Source: Bacteroidales bacterium UBA1077 (lineage in GTDB: Bacteria; Bacteroidota; Bacteroidia; Bacteroidales; UBA932). Taken from it: DNA of 21,870 bases. The notes beneath the pieces were generated by a model, which saw only the letters and a program-made list of their open reading frames with translations, made no database searches and had not been told where the DNA came from. The translations under genes and the position numbers were made by a program. This document shows positions 1-8,163 of the stretch, piece by piece. The DNA lies in the NCBI GenBank assembly GCA_002314195.1, contig DCCQ01000036.1:1-21870 (forward strand), in the 5' to 3' direction. Positions within the stretch are counted from its first letter, which is position 1. Each line of letters begins with the position of its first letter.

Positions 1-67
1 AGCCGTTTGTAAGATTCTCATCGTCTGTAATTACTCAGCGCTGTTCGTCCGGTAGATTGTGCTCCGA

Positions 68-102
68 CCGGACAAAACGCATGTTTTCTGCATTTTGTCC
101 GG
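68..102. repeat. 13-bp inverted repeat, 9-nt loop
   Basis: The arms CCGGACAAAACGC (68-80) and GCATTTTGTCCGG (90-102) pair with one mismatch. The surrounding 1-178 bases contain several further CCGG-bearing words but no gene that I can support. There is no T-run of terminator length after either arm, so an operator or a decayed palindromic repeat is as likely as a terminator. Confidence 0.5.
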
Positions 103-178
103 CCAACAATGCTCTCGCTGGACATACTGTTGAATCAACCGGTGGCAAGCCATCAGCAAACAACCTCTTTGACCGGCA

Positions 179-589
179 GTGTTGACTTTGACTTTGACGT
201 TGGCGCGAAATAATAGAATTCAGTTAACAAGGCAGAGTCCTTTCTTTAACACAGGGTTTTGGACTTGGTCCGGTATAGATCACGTAGGAGCCTTTTTTAG
301 AGGTCTTGGGTGTGAAGGTGCGGATGGTGCTTTTAAGAATGTTACAGATGAAAACGGTCATATTCTTCCTAAGGTCCTTAATTATCGTGATGTTATTGGG
401 CAAATGGTAGGGATGACATTAACAATACCAGAACAATACGTCATTCACAAAGGTAAATATGCAGTTCAATTCTGCCGACCTGGCTATGATATGCAAATTC
501 TTGCAGCCAGCAATTTATACTCGTATGCCTTTATTTTTGGTCCTCGACCGAAATACCCGAATTTCAGTTTTACTATTGATATGCAATAA
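179..589 (+). CDS. Unrecognised 136-residue ORF, possibly a truncated gene
   Basis: The frame opens with GTG directly followed by TTG, and an in-frame TGA sits at 170-172, so it cannot extend upstream. No Shine-Dalgarno-like sequence precedes it. The first codons come from a TTGACT-type hexamer repeated about three times (roughly 182-199), so the apparent N-terminus (MLTLTLTLAR) may be an artefact of that repeat. From about residue 20 the protein is rich in aromatic residues and glycine (for example NTGFWTWSGIDHVGAFF), with a YAVQFCRPGYDMQ stretch near residues 94-106. It shows no signal peptide or membrane segment. I recognise no family. The region is visibly more A+T-rich than the genes to its right, which fits a transferred or decaying gene. 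It could be the C-terminal piece of a larger protein whose 5' part is lost. I am moderately unsure that it is expressed. Confidence 0.4.
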   Translation: MLTLTLTLARNNRIQLTRQSPFFNTGFWTWSGIDHVGAFFRGLGCEGADGAFKNVTDENGHILPKVLNYRDVIGQMVGMTLTIPEQYVIHKGKYAVQFCRPGYDMQILAASNLYSYAFIFGPRPKYPNFSFTIDMQ

Positions 590-662
590 AGATTGCTAAT
601 TCACCTTTAAGTCAAACATTCCACCACTGTTCTCTTCTCATAACTCGGGCTTGATGTCTTGA

Positions 663-756
663 CCTTGATTGGTACACAGGAAGTGTGCTTCCTGTACCAA
701 TGGTGTGTCATAGTCCATTTGGTACACAAATAGGGTCTCTGGGGTACGTTTTCAGC
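663..756. repeat. Palindromic interspersed repeat, copy 1 (REP-like)
   Basis: This 94-bp unit matches 10405-10498 without gaps at about 80% identity by eye. The core, a TGTACCAATGG arm followed 8 nt later by TAGTCCATTTGGTACACA, is nearly invariant. It contains nested dyads: TTGGTACA at 669-676, its complement TGTACCAA at 693-700, and TTGGTACA again at 719-726. The first two arms can form a hairpin closed by AGGAAG/CTTCCT, and the second pair another closed by TGG/CCA. It lies between the ORF at 179-589 and the 3' end of folP. It is a non-coding palindromic repeat; whether it is mobile is inference. Confidence 0.7.
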
Positions 757-810
757 ACCATGCGTAATCTAGGTTATGACCATCTGGTCGTGCCTTGGAC
801 ACAGACGAGT

Positions 811-1641
811 CTACAAACCGCAGCCATTGAAAAGGCGGTAAAGTTTTACAGTGCGGACAGCCTCGGCGACATCATGGACGCGGAGGATGTCCGCTCCGTT
901 TTGAAGCGCTATGAAGTCAGCGACTTGGGTGGCGGGCAGGGCTTCGGACGGAGTGATACCCAAAGGTCTGAACAGAAAACTCTTGCGGGAAAGGCCTACA
1001 AGGATCTCTTTGCCGAACTCCTGAAGCACGGACATCTCACGAAGAAGCTGCCAGTTCTGCTCCACGGTCTTGGCGAAACCGAAACCGGGATCCAGAATCC
1101 AGTCCTTCACACCGTGCTTGTCTGCCTCGGCGGCGATTCCGACAAAGAACTCACGGACAGCCTCGGTGACATTGTCATAGTCAGTGAGACTCTGCATATT
1201 CTTAGGAGTTCCACGGGTGTGCATGGCAATGTACGGCAGCCCAAGTCTACCAAGCAGCGCCCACATCTCCTCGCAGCCTCCGCTGACATCGTTCACGATG
1301 AAAGGGCCGATGATGTCAAAGGCTCTGCTCACGACCTCCGGGCGGAATGTGTCGATGGAGACTCGGACACCCTCATGCTCAGCCGCAAGAATCCTTAAGG
1401 CTAGATCAAGCCTTCTCCATTCTTCCTCCTCACTGATAGAATCAGATCCCGGGCGGGTCGAGCAGGCACCAAGATCGAGGATGTCCGCTCCGGAGTCAAG
1501 CATATTCACAATCCTGTCCCGGAAAAGTCCCTCGTCAAACGTCCCGTCAGGACGAAGGTTGCGGCTGCCCGCGAAAAACGAGTCATCGGTGAGGTTGACG
1601 ATGCCCATCACCTGGATATTTCTTGATACGTTGTTCCCCAT
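811..1641 (-). CDS. folP: Dihydropteroate synthase
   Basis: The enzyme condenses 6-hydroxymethyl-dihydropterin diphosphate with p-aminobenzoate to form dihydropteroate in cytoplasmic folate synthesis; it is the sulfonamide target. The 276-residue protein has the family motifs in order: MGIVNLTDDSF near residues 12-22, LDLGACSTRPGSD (pterin and pABA loop), SIDTFRPEV, NDVSGG, MHTRGTP, DPGFGFAKT and VGLSRKSF. Length is normal for the family. I start at the ATG at 1641 because the conserved core begins directly after it; the frame stays open to 1971, but that extension has no homology-like content and would run into tmk on the opposite strand. The gene is divergent from tmk across 102 bp. Its 3' end is followed by the palindromic repeat at 663-756. 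No frameshift or missing motif is seen. Confidence 0.95.
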   Translation of the reverse strand: MGNNVSRNIQVMGIVNLTDDSFFAGSRNLRPDGTFDEGLFRDRIVNMLDSGADILDLGACSTRPGSDSISEEEEWRRLDLALRILAAEHEGVRVSIDTFRPEVVSRAFDIIGPFIVNDVSGGCEEMWALLGRLGLPYIAMHTRGTPKNMQSLTDYDNVTEAVREFFVGIAAEADKHGVKDWILDPGFGFAKTVEQNWQLLREMSVLQEFGKEILVGLSRKSFLFRPLGITPSEALPATQVADFIALQNGADILRVHDVAEAVRTVKLYRLFNGCGL

Positions 1642-1652
1642 AATGAAATAAA

Positions 1653-1687
1653 TTTGGACAAAAATAGACAAAAAATGAATATCTTTG
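1653..1687 (+). promoter_or_regulatory. Probable Bacteroidota-type promoter of tmk
   Basis: A TATCTTTG box (1680-1687) matches the -7 consensus TAnnTTTG, and a TTTG at 1653-1656 could serve as the -33 element. The 23-nt spacing is a little longer than the usual 19-21. It lies 56 bp before the tmk start in the folP-tmk divergent gap. Confidence 0.5.
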
Positions 1688-1743
1688 CGGCTCGGAAGTA
1701 GTTTTGACCACGACTCAAGACCTCCATAAAAAATTCTATCGCT

Positions 1744-2430
1744 ATGCTGGTCGTTCTGGAAGGTTTGGATGGCGCTGGTAAATCCACGCAAGTCAAGAAG
1801 TTGAAGGCGTATCTCGAAATGATATGCCCGGAATTGGAGTATATCCACTTTCCAAGATATGACGCGCCTGTCTACGGGGATCTGATCAGCCGGTTTCTGC
1901 GCGGGGATTTCGGCAGCAACGAGACAGTACACCCTCAATTGGTCGCGCTGCTGTTCGCCGAGGACAGGCACGGAGCCGCTCCGCAGATGAAGAAGACCCT
2001 GGCTGAAGGCGGCTCGGTGTTGCTTGACAGGTACGTCTACTCAAACATCGCCTACCAGTGCGCCAAATTGCACGATCAGACAGAAAGAGAAAGCCTGCGA
2101 AAGTGGATAATGGACACCGAATATGGTGACTTCGGTCTCCCGAAACCAGACTTGAATATATTCCTGGACGTTCCTATCTCATTCGTCGAGAGCAGGTTGG
2201 AATCGGCGAGGACAGGCAGTGACAGGGAATATCTCCACGGCTCTCAGGATATTCATGAATCGGACATAGAGTTCCAGAAGCAGGTCCAGGCCATTTACAG
2301 GCAGCAGGTCACGACGGATCCGGATTTCATCAAGATAGACTGCTCGGACGAGTTCGGGGAGATGCTGCCGCCGAACGAGATCTTCGCAAAGGTTAAAGAA
2401 GTTATTGACGAACATATCGAAGCTAAATGA
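1744..2430 (+). CDS. tmk: Thymidylate kinase
   Basis: Phosphorylates dTMP to dTDP with ATP, an essential cytoplasmic step of dTTP synthesis. The 228-residue protein opens with a P-loop, GLDGAGKST (residues 7-15), followed by FPRYD (36-40), which precedes the dTMP-binding part, FAEDRH (71-76), and the DRYVYSNIAYQ segment (95-105) that carries the DR(Y/F) dTMP-binding motif. LNIFLDVP is the strand before the LID region. It is somewhat longer than the ~210 residues of the E. coli type, mostly in the insert around residues 105-135 and at the C-terminus. The ATG at 1744 is the first start before the core. The stop overlaps the start of the next gene (ATGA at 2427-2430), so the two are probably translationally coupled. 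Confidence 0.93.
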   Translation: MLVVLEGLDGAGKSTQVKKLKAYLEMICPELEYIHFPRYDAPVYGDLISRFLRGDFGSNETVHPQLVALLFAEDRHGAAPQMKKTLAEGGSVLLDRYVYSNIAYQCAKLHDQTERESLRKWIMDTEYGDFGLPKPDLNIFLDVPISFVESRLESARTGSDREYLHGSQDIHESDIEFQKQVQAIYRQQVTTDPDFIKIDCSDEFGEMLPPNEIFAKVKEVIDEHIEAK

Positions 2431-3665
2431 ACAACGTATTTTTCTTCAGGCTCAGAAGGCTGTGCGCATTCATCATAGGGGTGGTGTTCCTGATCGCCGG
2501 GATATTCAAACTGCTTGATCCGGTCGGGGCGGGGCTGGTGATGGAAGGATATTTCAGGTTCTTCCATGTCACGTTCCTGCTGCCTGCGGCGAAGGTGACT
2601 GCCTTGATTTTCGCACTTGCCGAAGCCATCCTCGGAGCCGCGATGATCAGCGGAGTCTGGCGAAAGCAGATCGCGATCATCACTTCGGCGATGATTGTCT
2701 TTTTCACGGTTCTGACGTTGTTCCTGGCAATATTCAATCCTATCAGTCTGACTGACTGCGGATGTTTCGGCGAGGTCATCCATCTGACCAACTTCCAGAC
2801 CTTCCTTAAGAATCTGGTTCTGCTGGCATTGGCGATGGTGGCTTTCCTGCCCTTCAAGAATTTCGGCAAGAACAGGAAGCGGAAATATGTCTCTTTCGGC
2901 ATCGCGGCGGTCTCGATTTTTCTCTTCGCAGCATATTCATGGACAACGATTCCGCTCGTGGATTTCACCGAATTCACTCCCGGAAGCGAATTGCTGGCGT
3001 CCGTAGGTGAAGACGATGAGGAAGAGGACGCCTCCGGCAACTACAAATCCACAATCATCTACGAGAAGAACGGTCAGGAAGGAGCCTTTGATCTGGACAA
3101 TCTTCCGGACTCGACATGGACCTACGTCCGCACGGAAACCATCTTCATCAACGGTACTGACATCGAGGACAACAAACCAGCGCTCTCGTTCACTGACTCT
3201 CTGGGCAATTATCAGGATGAACAAGCCATCTACGGCAATGTACTTGCGGTTTCTGTCTATGATCCGGCAAAGACCAACGGAGATTTCTGGACAAAGATCG
3301 CAGACGCTCTTGACGGGGCGAAAGCCGCCGGCTTCACTCCCCTGCTGTTGGTTTCATCCACAAAGGAACAGTTTGACAGGTTGCCAGTGATTGTGCCGGA
3401 AGTGCATTCACGGCTTGTCGGCTTGACATATTTCGCTGACAGGAAAACGCTTGTCACCCTCAACCGTTCGAACGGCGGAGCGACATGGTTCAACGACGGT
3501 CAGTTGATCCGGAAATATTCCCACAACAGAATCCCGTCGGACGACACCCTGCTGGAAATAACCGGCGACGACCCCACCGAGGAGATGCTTCATCACAGCA
3601 CCAAAACCCGCCTCCGCTTCCAAGGCTTCATGCTCTACGTCTTCGCCATTCTGCTGATACTCTAA
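2427..3665 (+). CDS. DoxX/MauE-like membrane protein with a long C-terminal domain
   Basis: The 412-residue protein has an N-terminal domain of about four membrane segments (residues ~10-32, 48-75, 82-105 and 125-145). The loop between the third and fourth carries DCGCFGE (110-116), the CxC motif typical of MauE/DoxX-like proteins that are thought to handle redox or quinone chemistry. A further hydrophobic segment near 152-172 leads into a ~220-residue soluble region with an acidic stretch (GEDDEEEDASG), a part resembling a degenerate thioredoxin-like fold (AVSVYDP, then PLLLVSS), and a final membrane helix (FMLYVFAILLIL). Similar fused proteins are common in Bacteroidales, often near triosephosphate isomerase, but I cannot name a demonstrated function. 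It overlaps tmk by four bases. The last gene of this plus-strand pair, it faces purB convergently. Confidence 0.75.
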   Translation: MNNVFFFRLRRLCAFIIGVVFLIAGIFKLLDPVGAGLVMEGYFRFFHVTFLLPAAKVTALIFALAEAILGAAMISGVWRKQIAIITSAMIVFFTVLTLFLAIFNPISLTDCGCFGEVIHLTNFQTFLKNLVLLALAMVAFLPFKNFGKNRKRKYVSFGIAAVSIFLFAAYSWTTIPLVDFTEFTPGSELLASVGEDDEEEDASGNYKSTIIYEKNGQEGAFDLDNLPDSTWTYVRTETIFINGTDIEDNKPALSFTDSLGNYQDEQAIYGNVLAVSVYDPAKTNGDFWTKIADALDGAKAAGFTPLLLVSSTKEQFDRLPVIVPEVHSRLVGLTYFADRKTLVTLNRSNGGATWFNDGQLIRKYSHNRIPSDDTLLEITGDDPTEEMLHHSTKTRLRFQGFMLYVFAILLIL

Positions 3666-3797
3666 AAGTGTCAGCGATCTCAGGCTGGAAGGAAATATTG
3701 ACGTGATTTACAAACCGTTAATAATAAATGTTTTAGACTCTCGCCTTTTAGTGAATCCGCACTAAAGACAAGATGTTAACCATATTATAATAAACGT

Positions 3798-3838
3798 GTT
3801 ATCCACCACTCACTGACATAGAATGAGTGGCAGATAAC
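3798..3838. terminator. Imperfect hairpin between convergent genes
   Basis: GTTATC and CCACTCA at 3798-3812 pair with TGAGTGG and GATAAC at 3824-3838, with a short internal mismatch. It sits between the convergent DoxX-like gene and purB, 25 bp from the purB stop. There is no clear T-run on either strand, so a bidirectional terminator is likely but not proven. The rest of 3666-3862 holds nothing else that I recognise. Confidence 0.45.
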
Positions 3839-3862
3839 ATCCTGATAATGAAGCGTGGAAGA

Positions 3863-5224
3863 TCAGAAGCCAGTGTAGTTCCACGGGGTGATGGCGCGGA
3901 GCTCTTCCTTGACGGAGTCGCTGACGGCCAAGCCGTTGATGAAGTCCTCAATGGTTTTCTCGTCGATGGCGGCACCGGTGCGGGTGAGATTCTTGAGTGT
4001 CTCGTACGGATTCGGGTAGTTCTCGCGGCGGAGGATGGTCTGGATGGCCTCGGCGACCACGGCCCAGTTGCGGTGCAGTTCGGCGTCGATGGCCGGACGG
4101 TTCAGAATCAGTTTTCCGAGACCTTTCTTAAGCGACGCGAGGGCGATCATTCCGTGAGCCACAGGGACTCCGATGTTGCGCTGAACGGTGGAGTCGGTCA
4201 GATCCCTCTGCAATCTGGAGATCGGGAGCTTCATCGACAGGAATGTCAGCACGGCGTTGGCCATTCCGAGGTTGCCTTCAGCGTTCTCGAAGTCTATCGG
4301 ATTGACCTTGTGAGGCATGGCCGAGGAGCCGACCTCGTTCTTGGCGACCTGCTGGTGGAAATATTCCATGGAGATGTAGGTCCAGATGTCGCGGCACAAA
4401 TCAATCAGAATCGTGTTGATGCGGCGGAGGCAGTCGAAGATGGCCGCAAGGTTGTCGTAGTGGTCAATCTGGGTGGTCGGGAAAGATCTCCTGAGGCCCA
4501 GCGAAGCCACGAACCTGTCGGCGAAAGCCGGCCAGTCGATGTCAGGGAAAGCGACCTTATGGGCGTTCATATTACCGGTCGCGCCGCCGAACTTGGCTGG
4601 CCAAGTCAACTGGCCGAACTGGCGAAGCTGCTCGTCAAGCCTTGAGACAAACACTTGAAACTCCTTTCCGAGCCTTGTCGGAGTGGCCGGCTGGCCGTGC
4701 GTTCTGGCAAGCATCGGAACATCCTTCCATGCATCTACATCGGCCTCCAAAATGGAAATTACCTCTTTCAGTGCGGGAATATATTCATTCTCAAGAGCTT
4801 CCTTTAGCATCAGCGGCTGAGCAGTGTTGTTGATGTCCTGGGAGGTCAGACCGAAGTGGACGAACTCCTGCCAGCGGGATATTCCAAGAGCCTTGAAGTT
4901 GTCCTTGATGAAATATTCAACGGCCTTGACATCGTGGTTGGTGATTTTCTCGATGTCCTTCACTTTCTGGGCGTCTTCCGGAGTCATCGCCTGATAGAGC
5001 CGGCGCAGGCGGGCGAACAGCTCATCGCGGGCCATTCCTGTGCCTTCTCCGAAGTCCGCAAGCTGGGGCAGAGGAATCCCGCACAGGGCGATGAAATATT
5101 CAACCTCCACGCGGACACGGTTGCGGATCAAGGCGAACTCGCTGAAATACTGTCTCAACGATGCGGTTTTGGCAGCATAGCGACCATCGATCGGGGACAC
5201 TGCCAGAAGAGAATGAAAGTCCAT
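3863..5224 (-). CDS. purB: Adenylosuccinate lyase
   Basis: Cleaves SAICAR to AICAR and adenylosuccinate to AMP, releasing fumarate in both cases; a cytoplasmic tetramer of the fumarase/aspartase superfamily. From the ATG at 5224 the protein has 453 residues, the size of the E. coli PurB type. Motifs seen: SPIDGRY near the N-terminus, HFGLTSQD (about 123-130), ARTHGQPATPT (about 173-183), a GGATGNMNAH segment, and the superfamily signature GSSAMPHKVNP (about 299-309) with its mobile catalytic serine loop. A TTG two codons upstream (5230) is open, but the ATG is the more likely start. It lies 12 bp behind the divIC-like gene and probably shares its transcript. Confidence 0.96.
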   Translation of the reverse strand: MDFHSLLAVSPIDGRYAAKTASLRQYFSEFALIRNRVRVEVEYFIALCGIPLPQLADFGEGTGMARDELFARLRRLYQAMTPEDAQKVKDIEKITNHDVKAVEYFIKDNFKALGISRWQEFVHFGLTSQDINNTAQPLMLKEALENEYIPALKEVISILEADVDAWKDVPMLARTHGQPATPTRLGKEFQVFVSRLDEQLRQFGQLTWPAKFGGATGNMNAHKVAFPDIDWPAFADRFVASLGLRRSFPTTQIDHYDNLAAIFDCLRRINTILIDLCRDIWTYISMEYFHQQVAKNEVGSSAMPHKVNPIDFENAEGNLGMANAVLTFLSMKLPISRLQRDLTDSTVQRNIGVPVAHGMIALASLKKGLGKLILNRPAIDAELHRNWAVVAEAIQTILRRENYPNPYETLKNLTRTGAAIDEKTIEDFINGLAVSDSVKEELRAITPWNYTGF

Positions 5225-5236
5225 ATTCAAGTAAAA

Positions 5237-5563
5237 TTATTTTTCTATGATGTACACATCGTCACCCGGCTCGGCGAATCCGAAGTTCTCACGGGCGAAT
5301 TGTTCCAGAGAATCCTTGCTGTGGGTCAGACCGTGGATCTGGCTGTCCATATCCTTGATCTCGGCGCTGTATCTCTCGATCAGCCTTTCCTGATTGCGGA
5401 TCTCAAAACCGGCCTTGATCCAGCGGACTATGTTGTTCTGATTCACGAAACCGACCATGACAACGAAAATGGTGGTCGCCACGATGGCATATCTGACAAA
5501 GGAACGTTTCTCCGCGTTCCCTCCATCCTTGCCGGTGTCCCAGATGTCCTTGAACTTTCCCAC
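5237..5563 (-). CDS. Septum formation initiator (DivIC/FtsB family)
   Basis: The 108-residue bitopic protein has a short polar N-terminus, one membrane helix (about residues 24-42, RYAIVATTIFVVMVGFVN) and a following coiled coil (about 50-90), the layout of FtsB/DivIC proteins that link FtsL and FtsQ in the divisome. The C-terminal ENFGFAEPGDDVYIIEK matches the family's conserved Y/F-x-x-PGE-like end. The start is GTG, and the codon directly before it is an in-frame TAA, so no upstream start is possible. It precedes purB by 12 bp in one minus-strand unit. A division role is inferred from the family. Confidence 0.85.
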   Translation of the reverse strand: MGKFKDIWDTGKDGGNAEKRSFVRYAIVATTIFVVMVGFVNQNNIVRWIKAGFEIRNQERLIERYSAEIKDMDSQIHGLTHSKDSLEQFARENFGFAEPGDDVYIIEK

Positions 5564-5585
5564 TTAATATAGAACAATATGTCTG

Positions 5586-5593
5586 CAAAAATA
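5586..5593 (-). promoter_or_regulatory. Candidate -7 box of the divIC-purB unit
   Basis: Read on the minus strand this is TATTTTTG, a match to the Bacteroidota -7 consensus, placed 22 bp before the GTG start. No good -33 TTG is visible at the right distance, so confidence is limited. Confidence 0.4.
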
Positions 5594-5614
5594 GTTATTT
5601 TTGTAGAATTAAGA

Positions 5615-5678
5615 AGTCGTTTTGATTGTTTGTTTGAAGTTTTTCTCTTCAAAACATGTCAAACAAGACAAAACGACT
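5615..5678. repeat. Nested inverted repeat in a divergent promoter region
   Basis: The outer arms AGTCGTTTTG (5615-5624) and CAAAACGACT (5669-5678) are exact complements. Inside them GTTTG pairs with CAAAC and TTGAAG with CTTCAA, giving a long stepped hairpin. It sits 37 bp before the nucleotidyltransferase start and just upstream of the divIC-purB promoter, so it could be an operator for both or a leader hairpin of the plus-strand unit. Confidence 0.6.
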
Positions 5679-5715
5679 CCGATGGAATGACAGCAATCAT
5701 TAATATTCAAAAAAT

Positions 5716-6654
5716 ATGAAACCTACACTTCTTGTACTTGCAGCCGGCATGGGCAGCCGTTACGGTGGCCTGAAGCAAATGGACGGTCTTGGTCCTAACG
5801 GAGAGACCATCATCGATTATTCAATCTACGATGCGGTTCACGCCGGATTCGGCAAGGTCGTCTACATCGTCAGGGAATATTTCCGCGAGCAGTTCGAACA
5901 GACCGTGAAGGAGAAGTACAGCGGCATCACCTGCCCTGACGGAACTCCTCTTGAGTTCGATTTCGTGATTCAGGAACTGGACAAGATTCCGTCACAATTC
6001 ACCCTTAATCCTGAGAGGCAGAAGCCTTGGGGAACAGCCCACGCTGTGCTGATGGCCAAGGATGTCATCCACGAGCCGTTCGCCGTCATCAACGGTGACG
6101 ACTACTACGGCAAGGATTCCTTCAGGATTCTCGGTGACTGGCTAAGGGCCCACGAAGGCACCACCGGAACATGCAGCATCGTCGGCTTCGAGCTTGACAA
6201 CACTCTTTCCGAATATGGCAAAGTCTCCCGCGGCATCTGCTACTACGACAAGGACCTCCATCTGACCGGCATCGCCGAACACCTGAACATAGGCAAGGAG
6301 GCTGACGGCAAGGTCTACGGCGACAACTCAGTCAACGGCGAGACCCATGTCGAACTCGATGGCAAGGCGCTTTGCTCAATGAATATGTGGGGCTTCACCC
6401 CTGACTACTTCCAGCTCAGTGAAGAGGTGTTCACATCATTCCTGGAGAAGAACGCCAACGAATTGAAGAAGGAATTCTACATTCCATACGCCGTTGACGT
6501 CATGATGAAGGATCACGGTTACAAGTGCGAGGTTCTCTCAACTGACTCCCACTGGTTCGGTGTCACATACAAGGAAGACCGTCCGGGCGTTGTGGCCAAG
6601 TTCCAGGAACTCGTCGACAAGGGTGTGTACCCTACACCTCTCTGGAAGAAGTAA
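5716..6654 (+). CDS. Sugar-phosphate nucleotidyltransferase
   Basis: The 312-residue protein is of the NTP_transferase (GT-A fold) family that joins an NTP and a sugar 1-phosphate to give an NDP-sugar and pyrophosphate. The nucleotide-binding loop is LVLAAGMGSRYGGLKQ (residues 6-21), with the basic residues expected for triphosphate binding. INGDDYYG (about 125-132) is the metal-binding acidic motif and SMNMWGF (about 222-228) fits the sugar site region. The substrate cannot be told from the sequence; relatives are annotated as glucose-1-phosphate or MurNAc-1-phosphate transferases. It is first in a plus-strand run and its stop overlaps the next start (TAATG at 6652-6656). The gene follows the nested inverted repeat at 5615-5678. 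Confidence 0.85.
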   Translation: MKPTLLVLAAGMGSRYGGLKQMDGLGPNGETIIDYSIYDAVHAGFGKVVYIVREYFREQFEQTVKEKYSGITCPDGTPLEFDFVIQELDKIPSQFTLNPERQKPWGTAHAVLMAKDVIHEPFAVINGDDYYGKDSFRILGDWLRAHEGTTGTCSIVGFELDNTLSEYGKVSRGICYYDKDLHLTGIAEHLNIGKEADGKVYGDNSVNGETHVELDGKALCSMNMWGFTPDYFQLSEEVFTSFLEKNANELKKEFYIPYAVDVMMKDHGYKCEVLSTDSHWFGVTYKEDRPGVVAKFQELVDKGVYPTPLWKK

Positions 6655-7622
6655 TGTCCTTTCTCAGACCACGCAAGGTCGAGAAGAACTACGACCTTTT
6701 CTCCGGCTGCGCCTGGTACACTCCGGGCGTGGCCGGTGTTTTTGCTATTCTCGGTTGGTTTCTGGCCGGAATGATTCTCGGAAGTCTGGTCAATGTGGGA
6801 CTTCTGTTCTTCGCACCCGGATTTCCTCTCTATTACAGCATGCTGATCGTTTACCCGGTTCAGTTCATACCCGTTCTGATGTACGTCAGACTCAAGAGCA
6901 TGAGGAACTCCACATTCGACAGGGGGTATGCTTTGGACAGCAATCATTTCGGAGCCAAGGGCGGGGCGCTTACCGCTATCCTTATGGCCTTCGGGACAAT
7001 CGCGCTGGCGTTGATGCTGGAGCCGTTGATGGCGTTGATGCCCGACATGGATGAGACTTTGGTTAAAACCATGGAGCAGCTGCTTGACGGGCCGCTTTGG
7101 GTCAGTCTGCTGAGCATGAGCGTGTTCGCCCCGGTGTTCGAGGAGTGGATGTGCAGAGGAATCGTGCTGAGAGGCCTGCTGAACTATTCCCGCAAGGGTG
7201 AGCCTGGAGAGGACGGCAGACGCAGAGGAATGAATCCGGCTCTGGCGATAGCGATCTCGGCGATATTCTTCGCCACAATCCACGGCAATCTCTGGCAGGG
7301 ACTCTCCGCGTTCATCCTCGGAAGCTTCTTCGGCTACGTCTATTACAAGACCGGCTCGTTGAAGCTCACGATGCTTATGCACTGTGTCAACAACACGGTC
7401 TCTGTACTGTCTTCAAAATTGCCGGCGTTCAAGGACCTTGGGGCGGACGCGAGTCTTTTGGACATCGTCCCGACCGGAACCTATGTGATCATATTCATAG
7501 TCAGCGCGGCGGTTTTGTTCTTGGCTGTCAGGTATTTGGCGAGGATCAAGACTGATTCGCCGCAGGGCAACTGCGATGTGATTCCAGGAGCGGATGAGTT
7601 GACGAATGGAGAGAATCTTTGA
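6654..7622 (+). CDS. CPBP family intramembrane glutamic endopeptidase
   Basis: The 322-residue polytopic membrane protein belongs to the CPBP (Abi, Rce1-like) family. Motif 1, EEWMCRG (E163, E164, R168), motif 2 with H210 in FATIHGN, and motif 3 with H243 and N246/N247 in MLMHCVNN are all present, so the predicted catalytic set is complete. Hydrophobic segments lie around residues 25-60, 65-80, 104-130, 150-162, 198-212, 216-232 and 280-302. The substrate is unknown; relatives process prenylated proteins, peptides or bacteriocins. It starts inside the stop of the nucleotidyltransferase gene and its end overlaps the next gene by 17 bp, so the three genes are probably co-transcribed. Confidence 0.88.
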   Translation: MSFLRPRKVEKNYDLFSGCAWYTPGVAGVFAILGWFLAGMILGSLVNVGLLFFAPGFPLYYSMLIVYPVQFIPVLMYVRLKSMRNSTFDRGYALDSNHFGAKGGALTAILMAFGTIALALMLEPLMALMPDMDETLVKTMEQLLDGPLWVSLLSMSVFAPVFEEWMCRGIVLRGLLNYSRKGEPGEDGRRRGMNPALAIAISAIFFATIHGNLWQGLSAFILGSFFGYVYYKTGSLKLTMLMHCVNNTVSVLSSKLPAFKDLGADASLLDIVPTGTYVIIFIVSAAVLFLAVRYLARIKTDSPQGNCDVIPGADELTNGENL

Positions 7623-8163
7623 CGACCCGGACGCCGGAACCGTTACAATCCGGAAAAATGTACGCTCCCGCAGGGTGACACTCCGTGTGAATCCCCGCAG
7701 GGGCGTAACCGTTACAATTCCCTACTTTGTTCCCTACAAGGCTGGATTGGATTTCTTTCTCGCCAAAAAGGATTGGGTCCTGAAAGTCCAGGCGCGGCAG
7801 CGTGAACGGATCGGAGCCGAACATATTCCCACTCCCGAAGAGATCGAGGCGCTGCGGAAGGTGGCGAAAGAAGTCCTCCCGAAGCGTCTGCGGGAACTCG
7901 CGGAAAGATATTCATTTGAATATAATTCCGTCCGCGTCAAGCACAACTCCTCGAACTGGGGAAGCTGCTCGCGCAAAGGCAACATCAACCTGAACCTCAA
8001 CCTCGTGCGCCTCCCGGACGAGCTTCGCGACTACGTCATCCTCCACGAGCTCTGCCACCTCAAACACCCCAACCACGGCCTGCAGTTCCACGCCCTCCTC
8101 GAATCCCTTTGCCCGGACCACCTCGCCAAGCAACGTGCCCTGCGCGGCTACCGGCTGTTCTGA
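7606..8163 (+). CDS. YgjP/DUF45-type metallopeptidase
   Basis: The 185-residue protein has the zinc motif HELCH (147-151) followed by NHG (156-158), the HExxHxxxxNHx pattern of YgjP-like M48-related domains. It also has the family's WGSC motif (118-121) in NSSNWGSCSRKGNINLNLNL. The N-terminal beta-rich part (SRRVTLRV, then GVTVTIPY) is normal for the family, but the whole is shorter than the usual ~230 residues. The proteolytic role is predicted, not shown for this group. It overlaps the CPBP gene by 17 bp. A diverged 59-nt piece of its codons ~76-95 recurs at 19050-19108. The 140 bp between this gene and the next contain no gene that I can support. Confidence 0.87.
   Translation: MERIFDDPDAGTVTIRKNVRSRRVTLRVNPRRGVTVTIPYFVPYKAGLDFFLAKKDWVLKVQARQRERIGAEHIPTPEEIEALRKVAKEVLPKRLRELAERYSFEYNSVRVKHNSSNWGSCSRKGNINLNLNLVRLPDELRDYVILHELCHLKHPNHGLQFHALLESLCPDHLAKQRALRGYRLF

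Noticed and set aside
685..1398. 237-codon plus-strand ORF over folP
   Set aside because: Antisense to folP motifs; its start lies inside the palindromic repeat.
1642..1971. N-terminal extension of folP to 1971
   Set aside because: It would overlap the tmk start on the opposite strand and has no conserved content; the core begins right after the ATG at 1641.
3827..4645. Long plus-strand ORF opposite purB
   Set aside because: It lies wholly antisense to a well-supported adenylosuccinate lyase and its translation is low-complexity and unlike any family.
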